Positions 63,705 to 64,000 of a stretch of 64,000 bases of DNA are shown here, piece by piece. How positions within the stretch are numbered: the stretch's first letter is position 1; each line of letters opens with the position of its first letter. Location: the NCBI GenBank assembly GCA_964036315.1, contig OZ038498.1, positions 8,466,636 to 8,530,635 of the forward strand. The letters are read 5' to 3'. The stretch comes from Acanthosepion esculentum (taxonomy: Eukaryota > Mollusca > Cephalopoda > Sepiida > Sepiidae). The notes beneath the pieces are model-generated. The model was not told the origin of the DNA. It was given only the letters and a program-made list of their open reading frames with translations, and searched no databases. A program made the translations under genes and the position numbers.

Positions 63705-64000
63705 CTATTTTAAGTTACGTAGTAAAAATTTGTTTTCATGTCTACATTTTGAGATTAGCTCGGATCTTTTATTTAATAATTTATTTTGATCTGGGAAGGT
63801 AATGATAGCTATTTTTTCCTCCAAGCAAAGTTTGCAAGTTTTTGATAGGTTGTTGTAGGCTGATGATTTTTTCCTTATTTTCCAAGATATTTTTGGTGTG
63901 GTGTGTGTTTTGTTTTTTATTTCCCAGATATACTTAGAAAGTATTGTACTGTTCGCATATTTACTATTTGTGAAAGACATTTTGTGTACATAATTTCTTT
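63705..64000 (-). CDS. Penelope GIY-YIG endonuclease domain, C-terminal part (partial)
   Basis: An uninterrupted minus-strand frame enters from the window edge and ends at 63,705. It reads YVHKMSFTNSKYANSTILSK, YIWEIKNK, KISWKIRKKSSAYNNLSKTC, KLCLEEKIAIITFPDQNKLL and NKRSELISKCRHENKFLL. This is the C-terminal half of the Penelope-type GIY-YIG endonuclease, with its characteristic CxLCxxEK and KCRHENKFLL blocks; the same blocks occur in decayed form at 17,003-17,226. The GIY and YIG strands and the RT lie beyond the window. The frame is intact as far as visible, so this may be a young copy. Confidence 0.75.
   Translation of the reverse strand, partial: RNYVHKMSFTNSKYANSTILSKYIWEIKNKTHTTPKISWKIRKKSSAYNNLSKTCKLCLEEKIAIITFPDQNKLLNKRSELISKCRHENKFLLRNLK

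Larger units (their letters stand above)
63166..64000 (-). mobile_element. Penelope-like element C, 3' part, runs off the right edge
   Basis: On the minus strand: GIY-YIG coding end (to 63,705), a 470-bp 3' region with an internal duplication, then a hammerhead-bearing terminal repeat (63,180-63,236) and an (AT)n tract. The 3' region repeats 'ttttaccggaagtcgcttat' (63,306) as 'atttaccggaaatcgcttgt' (63,495) with following sequence, an offset of about 195 bp. This copy links the family C motif to a Penelope coding region in the same orientation. Confidence 0.85.

Overview
This window looks like intergenic or intronic DNA of a metazoan. The best guess is a coleoid cephalopod, probably octopus. 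That guess rests on AT-rich composition, abundant (AT)n, (GATA)n and (ATT)n tracts, tRNA-derived SINEs, RTE and CR1/Jockey-like LINEs, Penelope-like elements and mariner/Tc1, pogo, hAT and Helitron copies. The organism is an inference. No host exon, tRNA gene or rRNA gene could be supported; one 74-codon ORF (60,022) is kept as a weak possibility.

Layout. 0-11 kb: dispersed repeats, a full-length decayed mariner nested in an RTE LINE fragment, a 5S-rRNA-derived SINE, two hAT-type MITEs, a Helitron nested in another RTE fragment, a CR1/Jockey LINE piece, a 115-124 bp tandem array and an internally deleted pogo-like element. 11-15.3 kb: a giant inverted repeat whose right arm carries a 187-bp tandem expansion, flanked by two copies of a composite (Penelope tail, AT tract, SINE body, AT tract) and a Penelope GIY-YIG remnant. 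15-25 kb: more Penelope remnants, a near-perfect palindrome, an RTE LINE and a second Helitron. 26-30.3 kb: a 4-kb pyrimidine-rich minisatellite with 754-bp higher-order structure. 31-39 kb: foldback SINEs, an RTE 3' end, a SINE/Penelope cluster and GC-rich repeats. 39.4-42 kb: an 18-copy 145-bp satellite derived from the coding end of the RTE LINE. 43-50.5 kb: facing tandem arrays, a 1.56-kb Tc1-type element, a third Helitron and an internally deleted Tc1/mariner-superfamily element. 51-64 kb: SINEs, a LINE with a restriction-like-endonuclease type C terminus, LTR/promoter-like DNA, long (GATA)n, and a Penelope element that runs off the right edge.

The main observation is that several unrelated repeat families here carry a hammerhead-ribozyme-like motif: a CUGANGA-type core, a helix II hairpin, GAAA, a very short helix III and a closing helix I. 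They include at least two tRNA-headed SINE families (A and E), a tandem SINE-like family (P), and three Penelope-like families (B, C and G). Some copies have canonical cores. Families B and G share a variant core in which positions 3 and 8 change together (C3U with G8A). Most copies sit against (AT)n tracts, and several form head-to-head inverted pairs. Ribozyme activity cannot be judged from sequence alone; the foldings were done by eye.
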